From assembly GCA_030523275.1 (NCBI GenBank), contig JAUNIX010000021.1, positions 1-51,923 on the forward strand: 51,923 nucleotides of DNA, given 5' to 3'. The notes under the pieces were generated by a model. It did no database searches. It saw only the letters and a program-made list of their open reading frames with translations, and was not told the origin of the DNA. Made by a program: the position numbers and the translations under genes. Of this stretch, positions 34,828 through 42,652 are shown piece after piece (the first letter of the stretch is position 1; every line of letters begins with the position of its first letter). This stretch comes from Lachnospiraceae bacterium. Its GTDB lineage: Bacteria > Bacillota > Clostridia > Lachnospirales > Lachnospiraceae.

Positions 34828-35619
34828 CTAATCAATCAACTCTTTACCATCGACATAGTTAAATACCGGTCCATCCAGACAAATATAGGTAGAACCAATC
34901 TTACAGTGGCCACATTTGCCAAGTCCACAACACATTTTTCTTTCATGAGATATCCAAATATTTTCATCCGGTACTCCTAATTTTTGAATTGCCATGACAG
35001 TAAACTTGATCATGATCGGAGGCCCTACACAGATAAATGCACTATTGGCAATATCATCAAATTTTAATTCCGGTATATACTGAGTCACCATACCAATCGG
35101 TCCTTTATATCCTTCTGGAGCACCATCTACCGTTTGGATGACATCTATCTTTTGTTGCCAAAACTGAAAATCGTCTTTAAATAAGACATCTTTCGGTGAT
35201 TTAAAACCTGCAATCAATGTTGTACTGATTGCTTCCTCTGTGTGATGTGCAAAATAATCGACAACACCACGCACTGGAGAGAGCCCGGTTCCACCGGCAA
35301 CAATGACTAATTCTTTGCCTTTATAATTTTCAATATCAAATCCATTGCCGTAAGGTCCACGGATAAAAAAACGATCACCGACATAATTCTCAAAAATCTC
35401 ATTCGTTACTTTACCAACCCGGCGAATCGTAAAATCAACCGTTCCATCGCCAATTCCACTGACAGAGATTGGCGCCTCGCCAAACTTTGGAATAGAAATC
35501 TCAAAAAATTGTCCTGGCTTTACATCGCCATCAAATTCCATGCGAAAGGTATATTCCAAATCGGTATGCTTGATTACTTCTTTGATTGTTGATAACTGAG
35601 GGATATATTCGTTTTTCAT
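34828..35619 (-). CDS. asrB: Anaerobic sulfite reductase subunit B (AsrB), FAD/NAD-binding
   Basis: The protein has 263 residues of the ferredoxin-NADP reductase superfamily, like dihydroorotate dehydrogenase electron transfer subunits. FIRGPYGNGFD is the FAD-contact segment, LVIVAGGTGLSPVRGVV binds the pyridine nucleotide, and the tail holds four Cys in CCGLGKCGHC for a [2Fe-2S] cluster. It accepts electrons from NADH for the complex. The ATG at 35619 overlaps the asrA stop (ATGA) behind GGAGGAGG. Confidence 0.94.
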   Translation of the reverse strand: MKNEYIPQLSTIKEVIKHTDLEYTFRMEFDGDVKPGQFFEISIPKFGEAPISVSGIGDGTVDFTIRRVGKVTNEIFENYVGDRFFIRGPYGNGFDIENYKGKELVIVAGGTGLSPVRGVVDYFAHHTEEAISTTLIAGFKSPKDVLFKDDFQFWQQKIDVIQTVDGAPEGYKGPIGMVTQYIPELKFDDIANSAFICVGPPIMIKFTVMAIQKLGVPDENIWISHERKMCCGLGKCGHCKIGSTYICLDGPVFNYVDGKELID

Positions 35620-36614
35620 GCCTTTTCCTCCTCCTTTGCTAAACGGTTCACACAATTTGAGTAAGAAATATATTCTGGACACACATCATCACAACGTCCA
35701 CAGCCAACACACATTGGATATCCAAATCGTTTTTCATAGTCATAAATCTTATGCATCACCTTAAAGCGCATGCGATCCCCTTGATTTTGACGAAAACCAT
35801 GTCCACCGGCCATTTCGGTATAACCATCAACCTGACAAGATGCCCAAACTCTTCTTCTCTCACCAACTTTTTCATTATCTTTGTAGAAAATATCTTGCAT
35901 CGTAAAACAAGTACAAGTTGGACACACAAAATTGCATCGTCCACAGCCAATGCATCGATCTCCATATTCTTGCCAGATTTCCTTTGTAAAACTTTCATTC
36001 GACAGATGTTTTGGCAAAGTCACTTTCTCTTTGTTTTCTGTCACATAATCAGGAATAATCTCTTGTTCCTGACCGCCTTGTGCAAAATCTTGTAGAGATT
36101 CACACTTGATGTCTGCATATACCCTGTCACCATCCACTTTTATATAGGCATCGTAATGGTCACATTGATTGGTCCCCATGCTGACACAAAAACCGGAATC
36201 ACAAGTCGTCTCACAACCCATTAAAATAAATTTTGCACGTTCACGGATTCTCGCATAATAAAAATCTTCAAATCCGTTTTTTAAATAGATTTCATCCAGT
36301 CGTTTCACTGCATGAAGATCACAAGCGCGTAAGAAAATCAGCAAATCCTTCTCTGGACCTTTTGGCACTGTGGTCTGGTCTTCTGTAAAATAAAACAACG
36401 TTTCATTGATTGCCAGCAAAGTCTCTTTAAAGGAATAATCTGATTTCTTATCCCATACAATTTCATCAAGTGAATGTACTTTTCCATAACGGATAATGTC
36501 AGTATCAGAAAAACAACCTTCCCCCTCCATCAACATTGGTGCAAATACATCATAGTTTTTTGTCCATTTTTCAAATGCACATTCCGCCTGTGCTTTTGAT
36601 AACAGAATTCCCAT
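35616..36614 (-). CDS. asrA: Anaerobic sulfite reductase subunit A (AsrA), 4Fe-4S
   Basis: The protein has 332 residues and contains two [4Fe-4S] motifs in its C-terminal half, CIGCGRCNFVCPTC and CVGCGRCDDVCPEY. The N-terminal half carries LLIFLRACDLHAVKRLDEI and KFILMGCETTCDSGFC, as in hydrogenase/sulfite reductase beta subunits. It links AsrB to the siroheme subunit. It is first gene of the eleven-gene operon. AAAGGAG precedes the ATG. Confidence 0.94.
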   Translation of the reverse strand: MGILLSKAQAECAFEKWTKNYDVFAPMLMEGEGCFSDTDIIRYGKVHSLDEIVWDKKSDYSFKETLLAINETLFYFTEDQTTVPKGPEKDLLIFLRACDLHAVKRLDEIYLKNGFEDFYYARIRERAKFILMGCETTCDSGFCVSMGTNQCDHYDAYIKVDGDRVYADIKCESLQDFAQGGQEQEIIPDYVTENKEKVTLPKHLSNESFTKEIWQEYGDRCIGCGRCNFVCPTCTCFTMQDIFYKDNEKVGERRRVWASCQVDGYTEMAGGHGFRQNQGDRMRFKVMHKIYDYEKRFGYPMCVGCGRCDDVCPEYISYSNCVNRLAKEEEKA

Positions 36615-36677
36615 AGTAACTCCTTTCCAGTTGGTTTTGATACTATTTTGTCTTCAATTCCAACTATTGTATTTTTA

Positions 36678-36697
36678 TTTGATAATATCTTATCAAA
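36678..36697. promoter_or_regulatory. Palindromic operator upstream of asrA, likely Crp/Fnr site
   Basis: Perfect 8-bp arms TTTGATAA and TTATCAAA flank a 4-base centre. Read as TGATA-N6-TATCA it has the half-site spacing of Crp/Fnr family sites. It lies 64 bases upstream of the asrA ATG, between that gene and the terminator of the neighbouring Crp/Fnr gene. A possible -10 (TACAAT, 36666-36671) follows at once, so the site overlaps the -35 region. Confidence 0.6.
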
Positions 36698-36703
36698 GAG
36701 TAT

Positions 36704-36735
36704 AAAAAAATTCCGTGACACATATCACGGAATTT
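36704..36735 (-). terminator. Rho-independent terminator of the Crp/Fnr regulator gene
   Basis: An 11-bp perfect stem AAATTCCGTGA/TCACGGAATTT around six bases is followed on the minus strand by seven T. It lies 57 bases past the regulator stop at 36792 and 90 bases before asrA, so the regulator and the asr operon are separate transcripts. Confidence 0.85.
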
Positions 36736-36791
36736 ATCTTTCATTTGTTAAATTTACACTAAAAAAATATATGACTCCTAATTATTATTCG

Positions 36792-37487
36792 TTATTTTAT
36801 CTTACCAGTTTTATAAAAATTTGCCATTTTTTGTGGATTTATAATAGTAATCCTACGTTTTTGCATACTCATCAATCCATAATCAACCAAATTTTTACAA
36901 GTCTTGGATGTGGTTTCTCTTGGTGCTCCAAGCATATCAGCAAGAAATGTAATTGTCATATTAATATCAATTTCTATGCCATCCGGACTTTGAATTCCAA
37001 AATCTCTTGCCAGTTTCCAAAGCTTCGCTGCCAGCTTGCGCTCCATATAAATACTGCCCATCGTGTTTTTAAGTTGATGCCCAAGTCGCCAGATTTTCCA
37101 TTCCTGTGCTGTCAAAACGGCTCTTGTCAGCGAAAAATCCTGTTTCATCAATTTCATAAACTGCAATGCCGAAATGACGAAGATACGACTTTTTTCAATC
37201 GTCTCACAATACATGGATGATGGATGTGCATTTTGTACATGCTCATTTAAGAGTACACCCCTGCCAAAAATAAAAATAATCTTTCTCTTTCCCGTATGGG
37301 TCAGATTATAGATCATCGACTTTCCAGAAAGTTGTACATAAATCATTTCCATCGGCTCTTTGGCACGAATTAATATCTCGCTTTTCTTATAATCATTTAC
37401 ATTTCCCACATTCCACAGTGCATCTAGAGTTTGCTTTTCTACATGCTCAAAAAATTTTAATTGATATAATTGATTTTTTCCCTGCAT
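36792..37487 (-). CDS. Crp/Fnr family transcriptional regulator
   Basis: The protein has 231 residues. A cupin-like effector domain occupies about 15-125 and a Crp-type winged helix about 145-225, with the recognition helix in FLADMLGAPRETTSKTCKNL. The N-terminal four-Cys cluster of Fnr is absent, so it is not an Fnr-type oxygen sensor; ligand unknown. The ATG at 37487 is chosen because AAGGG lies 6 bases before it. A possible promoter (GTGAAA, 17 bases, TATGAT) is at 37510-37538. Placed directly upstream of the asr-nar operon, it is the obvious candidate regulator. Confidence 0.9.
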   Translation of the reverse strand: MQGKNQLYQLKFFEHVEKQTLDALWNVGNVNDYKKSEILIRAKEPMEMIYVQLSGKSMIYNLTHTGKRKIIFIFGRGVLLNEHVQNAHPSSMYCETIEKSRIFVISALQFMKLMKQDFSLTRAVLTAQEWKIWRLGHQLKNTMGSIYMERKLAAKLWKLARDFGIQSPDGIEIDINMTITFLADMLGAPRETTSKTCKNLVDYGLMSMQKRRITIINPQKMANFYKTGKIK

Positions 37488-37527
37488 ATTCATCCCTTAA
37501 TTCTTTTGTATCATACGATAAAAAGAG

Positions 37528-38703
37528 TTATCTTTCACGTTTATAATAATTATTATGGTCATACATGGAATCTTCAAACATACTTTGTAAATATTGATAG
37601 AAAAACAGTTCTGTTCCATATTGTTTCCACAATTTCCATTCCTGCGTTTGACGAGCTACTTCTGCAATTGTATAAAAAGTACCACCAAAGTAATGCAAAT
37701 TCATTTTAGCAGCAAAAAATGCCATTTTTTGACGGACAGCCCAATCGACTCCTGAAAGTTGTTCCAATTCTTCTAAGATCTGCACAATAAAATCTTCATA
37801 ATAAAACTGATAATACGACATCCTCTTAAATTCCGGCAAAGAAAGCTGTTTTGTATGATAAGAAATCTCTTGTTTTTGATTGATTTTTAAAACGCCATAC
37901 TGATGAGGATACGTCGCAAGCGAAGCGGTTGCAATATCCGTTACACCATTTTCTACACCCATATGCTGCATATGCATATGACCGCTAAAGAACAACTGAA
38001 CATCATATTTATGTAGCAATTCGCTAACCTGCTGATGATTTCGCATCGTAAATCCCTTGCGAAACAATTGATTGTGATAAGCCAAATTATAGTGTCCTGC
38101 CACATATACTGATATTTTCTGCTCCTTAGCACATTTCAAATTTCTTTCTAACCAGGCTAACGTCTCAGTCTTTAATTTCCCATAACGCTGTGGTATTTCG
38201 TTGACACGACAGCAATTATCAAGACAGATCAACCAACTGTCCTCTGATAACTCTGCCACATAGCTTAAACTATCCTGATCTGTTGACAGTGCTTGATCGT
38301 AGCCAAAAGACGCATACATCGTTCGAAAATCTGTTTCACCAATCGTCTCTGTCGGATATATTTTTCCATCTATATATTCACTCGCCTTTTGATGTCGAAT
38401 ATCATGATTGCCCGGCAGTACGAAAACTTGAATTCCCCGTTCTTTTATTCGATTCAATTTTTTTATGAACTCTCGATGACTTTCTTTCTCACCATTTGAT
38501 GCCAGGTCACCAGTCAGCAATAAAACATCGATCGTCTGCGGATCCATTTCTTCTAATAGCCAATCTAGTAAATATTCAGAATTTCTTGCCTGCTGACAGA
38601 TTTTCGCATAAGGCCTTTCTTTTTCGTATAACCTCTTTGCCAGATAATGCAAATCCGTACTAATCGCAATCGTCATTGGTTCATGTGTACAACTTATAGC
38701 CAT
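37528..38703 (-). CDS. Calcineurin-like metallophosphoesterase
   Basis: The protein has 391 residues. Dinuclear metal-site motifs are visible: ISTDLHYL (the D-x-H position), LLTGDLASNGE, LPGNHDIRH, VAGHYNLAYH and FFSGHMHMQHMG. There is no signal peptide. Substrate is unknown; relatives act on cyclic nucleotides, nucleotides or phospholipids. The start at 38703 follows AGGTGA; a later ATG (MTIAIST) has no ribosome binding site. The last 120 residues have no recognised motif. Confidence 0.86.
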   Translation of the reverse strand: MAISCTHEPMTIAISTDLHYLAKRLYEKERPYAKICQQARNSEYLLDWLLEEMDPQTIDVLLLTGDLASNGEKESHREFIKKLNRIKERGIQVFVLPGNHDIRHQKASEYIDGKIYPTETIGETDFRTMYASFGYDQALSTDQDSLSYVAELSEDSWLICLDNCCRVNEIPQRYGKLKTETLAWLERNLKCAKEQKISVYVAGHYNLAYHNQLFRKGFTMRNHQQVSELLHKYDVQLFFSGHMHMQHMGVENGVTDIATASLATYPHQYGVLKINQKQEISYHTKQLSLPEFKRMSYYQFYYEDFIVQILEELEQLSGVDWAVRQKMAFFAAKMNLHYFGGTFYTIAEVARQTQEWKLWKQYGTELFFYQYLQSMFEDSMYDHNNYYKRER

Positions 38704-38743
38704 AATTATCACCTATTTTTATTTTATCATATTTCAAGTATAG

Positions 38744-38790
38744 AAAAAAGTCTCTACAAAACAACTTTCATTGCTTTGTAGAGACTTTTT
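38744..38790 (-). terminator. Terminator at the end of the feo operon
   Basis: A perfect 16-bp stem (38745-38760 with 38775-38790) encloses a 14-base loop and ends in a T-run on the minus strand. It lies 6 bases past the stop of the heavy-metal-domain gene. Confidence 0.88.
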
Positions 38791-38796
38791 CTTTTC

Positions 38797-39180
38797 TTAT
38801 ATCGTTCGTATTTTTGTTACCGTAAAGCCCTCTCTCTCGACCGCATTTTTAATCAGATGATCCGAAATTTCGGTATCATAAGCAACAACTGCACGATTCT
38901 TTTTTAAATCTACAGTCGCAGCCGCACCATCAATACGATTAATAGCTCTTGTCACACTAAAAACACAGTGATCGCAATGCATCCCCTCAATGGATACAAT
39001 TTTCTCACCAATCTTTTCTCCATCTAGTTTCTTTACCGGAATATCAGCTTTGGTAATGATAGAGTCACCGCCACCTCCACCACAACAGCCTCCTTCTCCT
39101 TTAAAGTGGCTCTTTGAACTTTTGATTGCATAAACCGCGATCAAAACGAGTACAAGGACAATCACAACCGTTGCAATCAT
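38797..39180 (-). CDS. Membrane-anchored heavy-metal-associated (HMA) domain protein
   Basis: The protein has 127 residues. An N-terminal helix (2-20) anchors it. It is followed by a Gly/Cys segment GGCCGGGGG, a linker, and an HMA domain (about 58-127) whose metal site is GMHCDHC. HMA domains bind Cu(I), Zn or similar soft metals. Its start overlaps the preceding stop by four bases (ATGA). Being last in a ferrous iron operon, it may handle metal at the membrane beside FeoB; that is inference. Confidence 0.87.
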   Translation of the reverse strand: MIATVVIVLVLVLIAVYAIKSSKSHFKGEGGCCGGGGGDSIITKADIPVKKLDGEKIGEKIVSIEGMHCDHCVFSVTRAINRIDGAAATVDLKKNRAVVAYDTEISDHLIKNAVEREGFTVTKIRTI

Positions 39181-39347
39181 TCCTCGTTACCTCCCTGCAT
39201 ATTTTTTACCTGATGGCAATATCCACCACAGGTTTTACACTGACCACCACATTGAATCGATTTTCCAGCTTTTTTATCTTTATACATACTTCTAATTGCC
39301 AAACCGACAATGAAAACGACAATAGCTAATACAACAATTGTTCCCAT
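39177..39347 (-). CDS. FeoB-associated Cys-rich membrane protein
   Basis: The protein has 56 residues: one membrane helix (about 3-20), a basic stretch, then CGGQCKTCGGYC, the four-Cys mark of the FeoB_associated family. The ATG at 39347 follows AAGGAGG; the longer frame to 39368 lacks a signal. Position directly after feoB is the family norm. It may deliver or accept iron at the FeoB pore; not demonstrated. Confidence 0.9.
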   Translation of the reverse strand: MGTIVVLAIVVFIVGLAIRSMYKDKKAGKSIQCGGQCKTCGGYCHQVKNMQGGNEE

Positions 39348-39427
39348 GACAATACCTCCTTCTATCACTTATATTTATCATGATAATACCACCAAAATGT
39401 TTTACAAGTTGGAGATATTAGCATAAC

Positions 39428-39451
39428 CAGGAGCGGAAAATTCCGCTCCTG
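39428..39451. repeat. Stable intercistronic hairpin after feoB
   Basis: The arms CAGGAGCGG and CCGCTCCTG pair through AATT-rich centre bases. It lies 19 bases past the feoB stop. No T-run follows on the minus strand, so it may protect the feoB mRNA end or reduce read-through rather than terminate fully. Confidence 0.5.
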
Positions 39452-39469
39452 CATCATGACGATATATGA

Positions 39470-41620
39470 TTATTTTACTGCACTTTCCACTTTTGCACCA
39501 TATGTTTTTGCATATTTATTTGGTCTGAATAACAGATAGATAAATCCAACAATAAGCACAAGTGCAACAACTGTGAAGATACCAACTCCGCCACCAGTTA
39601 CAAGATTACCAATCTGGTATACACAAAGCGCTGCAACATAAGCTAACAAGCACTGATATCCAATTGCATAGAAGAACCATCTTGTATTGTTCATTTCACG
39701 TTTGATTGCACCCATAGCTGCGAAACATGGAGCACAAAGTAAGTTAAATACTAAGAAAGAGTATGCTGCAAGCTGAGACATGTTTGCTGCGATATTGCCC
39801 CAGATTTCATCACCATTTTCAGCAACTTCTTCCATACCATAGAGAATACCAAAAGTACCTACTACATTTTCTTTTGCAACTAAACCGGTAATGGCAGCCA
39901 CTGCTGATTTCCAGTCTCCCCATCCAAGAGGTTTGAAGATCCATGCAAATCCGTTACCAATACGTGCTAAGATACTGTGATCTAATTCCATTGTTTCTAA
40001 CATTCTAAACTGACCATCAACCCATCCAAAGTAAGAGGTAAACCATACAAAGATAGTAGAAAGGAGAATGATTGTACCCGCTTTTTTGATAAAGGACCAT
40101 CCACGTTCCCATGTACTACGAAGTACTGTACCAATCGTTGGCATGTGATAAGAAGGAAGTTCCATTACGAATGGAGCTGGATCTCCAGCAAAAATTTTAC
40201 TCTTCTTCAAGATTACACCAGAACAGATAATTGCTGCAATACCTACGAAATATGCACTGGTAGCAACCCATCCGGCATTGTTAAATACGGCACCGGCAAT
40301 CAAACCAATAATTGGAACTTTTGCTCCACAAGGAATAAATGTCGTTGTCATAATTGTCATTCTTCTGTCACGTTCATTTTCAATCGTACGAGAAGCCATA
40401 ACACCAGGAACACCACATCCAGTACCAATTAAAATTGGAATAAAGGATTTTCCGGAAAGTCCGAATCTACGGAAGATACGGTCCATGATAAAGGCTACAC
40501 GAGCCATATATCCACATTCTTCAAGGAATGCTAAGAATAAGAATAATACCAACATCTGAGGTACGAAACCAAGTACTGCTCCAACACCGGCTACGATACC
40601 GTCTAAGATCAATCCCTGTAACCAAGCTGCACAGTGAACAGATTCTAAAGCACCTTCAATAATAGGCGGAACAATTTCTCCAAATAAAACATCATTTGTC
40701 CAGTCTGTCACGAAAGCACCAACGGTTGTAACAGAAATATAGTATACAAGATACATAACTACCGCAAAGATTGGTAAGGCTAAAATACGGTTTGTGACAA
40801 TTTTATCAATTTTATCCGAAGTTGTCAGTTTTTCTCCTGACTGTGCTTTTTTACAACATTCTCCGATAATAGAAGAAATATAATTGTATCTTTCATTTGT
40901 GATAATACTTTCTGTATCATCATCCATAATTTGTTCAATTTCCGCAATTTCTGCAGATACATCTGGCACACTACTTAACTGTTCGCCAATTTTTTCGTCT
41001 CTTTCTAATAATTTAATTGCAAAGAAACGTTTCTGTTCGTCCGGTACAGAAAAACCAAGTTTAGATTCAATGGAATCTAACACCTTTTCTACGCTCTTAT
41101 CAAAGGTATGTACTACTTTTGTACTTTGATGGCTATTTGCAAGCTCGATTGCTTTCTTTGAAGCGACATCAATACCGTCACCTTTTAAAGCTGAAATTTC
41201 AACGACCTCACATCCAAGTCTTTTTGCAAGTTTATCAACGTAAATCTTGTCTCCGCTTTTTCTTACTAAGTCCATCATATTGACAGCCATAACAACCGGA
41301 ATACCAAGTTCTACTAACTGCGTGGTTAAATATAAGTTTCTTTCCAGGTTTGTACCATCAATAATATTGATGATCGCATCTGGTTTTTCATTGATCAGAT
41401 AATTTCTTGCAACAACTTCCTCCAATGTATATGGAGATAATGAATAAATACCCGGAAGGTCAGCAATGATAACTTCTTTATTACCTTTTAAACGTCCTTC
41501 TTTCTTTTCAACTGTAACACCAGGCCAGTTACCTACATACTGGTTTGATCCAGTCAGGGCATTGAACAATGTTGTTTTACCACTGTTTGGGTTACCTGCC
41601 AAAGCAATTGTAATTGCCAT
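39470..41620 (-). CDS. feoB: Ferrous iron transport protein B
   Basis: The protein has 716 residues. The G domain begins with GNPNSGKT (9-16), then switch I with the NWPGVTVEKKEG block, DLPGIYSLSPYT (G3) and NMMD (G4). A helical GDI spacer follows to about residue 270, and then two Gate domains with about eight to ten membrane helices (for example ILIGTGCGVPGVMASRTIENERDRR, in short the CGVPG gate, and IPCGAKVPI). It takes up Fe(II) across the cytoplasmic membrane. AAGGAGG precedes the ATG. The operon is fur-like, feoA, feoA, feoB, Cys-rich protein, HMA protein. Confidence 0.97.
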   Translation of the reverse strand: MAITIALAGNPNSGKTTLFNALTGSNQYVGNWPGVTVEKKEGRLKGNKEVIIADLPGIYSLSPYTLEEVVARNYLINEKPDAIINIIDGTNLERNLYLTTQLVELGIPVVMAVNMMDLVRKSGDKIYVDKLAKRLGCEVVEISALKGDGIDVASKKAIELANSHQSTKVVHTFDKSVEKVLDSIESKLGFSVPDEQKRFFAIKLLERDEKIGEQLSSVPDVSAEIAEIEQIMDDDTESIITNERYNYISSIIGECCKKAQSGEKLTTSDKIDKIVTNRILALPIFAVVMYLVYYISVTTVGAFVTDWTNDVLFGEIVPPIIEGALESVHCAAWLQGLILDGIVAGVGAVLGFVPQMLVLFLFLAFLEECGYMARVAFIMDRIFRRFGLSGKSFIPILIGTGCGVPGVMASRTIENERDRRMTIMTTTFIPCGAKVPIIGLIAGAVFNNAGWVATSAYFVGIAAIICSGVILKKSKIFAGDPAPFVMELPSYHMPTIGTVLRSTWERGWSFIKKAGTIILLSTIFVWFTSYFGWVDGQFRMLETMELDHSILARIGNGFAWIFKPLGWGDWKSAVAAITGLVAKENVVGTFGILYGMEEVAENGDEIWGNIAANMSQLAAYSFLVFNLLCAPCFAAMGAIKREMNNTRWFFYAIGYQCLLAYVAALCVYQIGNLVTGGGVGIFTVVALVLIVGFIYLLFRPNKYAKTYGAKVESAVK

Positions 41621-41686
41621 TTTAATATCCTCCTTAAGATTAGCTAAATAAATGAGTTAAAGTTTTTCATCAATTTATGTAAATTA

Positions 41687-41908
41687 TTAATCTACCTGTA
41701 TCATTTCTGCATCTGCTTTACGAACAGATAACTCATAACCTCTTACGGTTACCTCGACAGGATCGCCAAGAGGTGCTACTTTTCTTACATAGATTTCAAC
41801 ACCTTTTGTAATTCCCATATCCATAATACGTCTTTTTACTGGACCTGCTCCTGTTAATTTTTTCACTTTCACCGTCTGTCCTACCTGAACATCACGTAAT
41901 GTTGCCAT
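41687..41908 (-). CDS. feoA: FeoA family protein (second copy, adjacent to feoB)
   Basis: The protein has 73 residues with an SH3-like fold: TLRDVQVGQTVKVKKLTGAG, then RRIMDMGITKGVEIYV and DPVEVTVRGYELSVRKADAEMI. FeoA interacts with FeoB and is needed for iron uptake in studied bacteria. AGGAGG precedes the ATG. It is one of two FeoA proteins in tandem. Confidence 0.95.
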   Translation of the reverse strand: MATLRDVQVGQTVKVKKLTGAGPVKRRIMDMGITKGVEIYVRKVAPLGDPVEVTVRGYELSVRKADAEMIQVD

Positions 41909-41931
41909 ATTTTTATCCTCCTAAAATAAAT

Positions 41932-42147
41932 TTAATTAACCATAATCTTATTTGCCATATCTTTGCCAATCGCAACTCTGGAATCCTTAACATTGATAAT
42001 CAGATTTCCATCAATAGTGGAAACCACGATTACTTCAGCTCCAACAACAAAACCAAGATTTTTTAAAAATCTTTTTGTTTCATCTTTTCCACCAATACGC
42101 TGTACGATATGGGGTTCACCTTCTTTTATAATCGCTAAAGGCATCAT
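41932..42147 (-). CDS. feoA: FeoA family protein (first copy)
   Basis: The protein has 71 residues. The FeoA pattern is IVQRIGGKDETKRFLKNLGFVVGAEVIVVS, with NLIINVKDSRVAIGKDMANKI after it. It differs clearly from the neighbouring copy. The start is at 42147, or at the adjacent ATG 42144; AAGGG lies 5 or 8 bases before them. The frame is open further upstream but without a signal and into the fur-like gene. Confidence 0.9.
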   Translation of the reverse strand: MMPLAIIKEGEPHIVQRIGGKDETKRFLKNLGFVVGAEVIVVSTIDGNLIINVKDSRVAIGKDMANKIMVN

Positions 42148-42193
42148 ACATTCCCTTCTTTCTCTTATCGCTAAATCACATCTACAAAATCTT

Positions 42194-42433
42194 TTAAATT
42201 TCAACCTGATACATCGATTTTCTCGTAATGATTCCATACTCTTCTAACGTTCTCATCATACGATATACAGTTGCAATTCCTATTGAGGGATCTTTCTTAG
42301 ATGCAAGATAATAGATTTCTTTACAGGAAGCACAGTCATGATCTAGAATAATGTCAATCAGAATACGTCTCTGATTCGTAATTCTGCATCCATGGCTTCT
42401 TAATTTCTCGATTACTAATTCATTATTGCTCAT
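42194..42433 (-). CDS. Short Fur-family regulator, DNA-binding domain only
   Basis: The protein has 79 residues. The winged helix is clear: LRSHGCRITNQRRILIDIIL, then SCKEIYYLASKKDPSIGIATVYRMMRTLEEYGII. Fur proteins are normally near 140 residues; here the chain stops at the beginning of the dimerisation domain, so the His-rich regulatory metal sites are missing. The downstream 46 bases show no in-frame continuation of a Fur C-domain. AGGAAAG precedes the ATG. It is first in the feo operon behind Fur-like boxes. It may be an intact short form or a decayed fur gene. Confidence 0.82.
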   Translation of the reverse strand: MSNNELVIEKLRSHGCRITNQRRILIDIILDHDCASCKEIYYLASKKDPSIGIATVYRMMRTLEEYGIITRKSMYQVEI

Positions 42434-42523
42434 GATCTTTCCTCTCTTCCATATATTGAGGTTTTAGAAATAATTTTTTTGTATATAATCTTTCATTTAA
42501 AATCGCTCCAAAACAAATGTAGC

Positions 42524-42600
42524 GGCACCATTTGTCATTGTTTCTTCTAAGAGGGATAAATGTAGAAATAGTACGAGGAATCAACAATCATCTAGGTGCC
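42524..42600 (-). ncRNA. Structured 5' leader element of the feo operon (unassigned)
   Basis: Three nested complementary pairs occur: GGCACC (42524-42529) with GGTGCC (42595-42600), ATTGTT (42537-42542) with AACAAT (42583-42588), and an inner TTCTA/TAGAA pair. They lie in the ~250-base leader between the promoter and the Fur-like gene. I do not recognise a known riboswitch. Confidence 0.35.
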
Positions 42601-42652
42601 TGTTTTATATTTTGCATGAACTACATCATTATAGAATTTTATTTATCACTTT

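Noticed and set aside
36704..36735. CGTGA-N6-TCACG core looking like a Crp site upstream of asrA
   Set aside because: It is the middle of an 11-bp stem followed by seven T on the minus strand, so a terminator of the regulator gene explains it better. The separate palindrome at 36678-36697 is the better operator.
42194..42433. A frameshift hiding the missing Fur C-terminal domain
   Set aside because: Only 46 bases separate it from feoA, and no His-rich Fur C-domain sequence is readable in any frame there.
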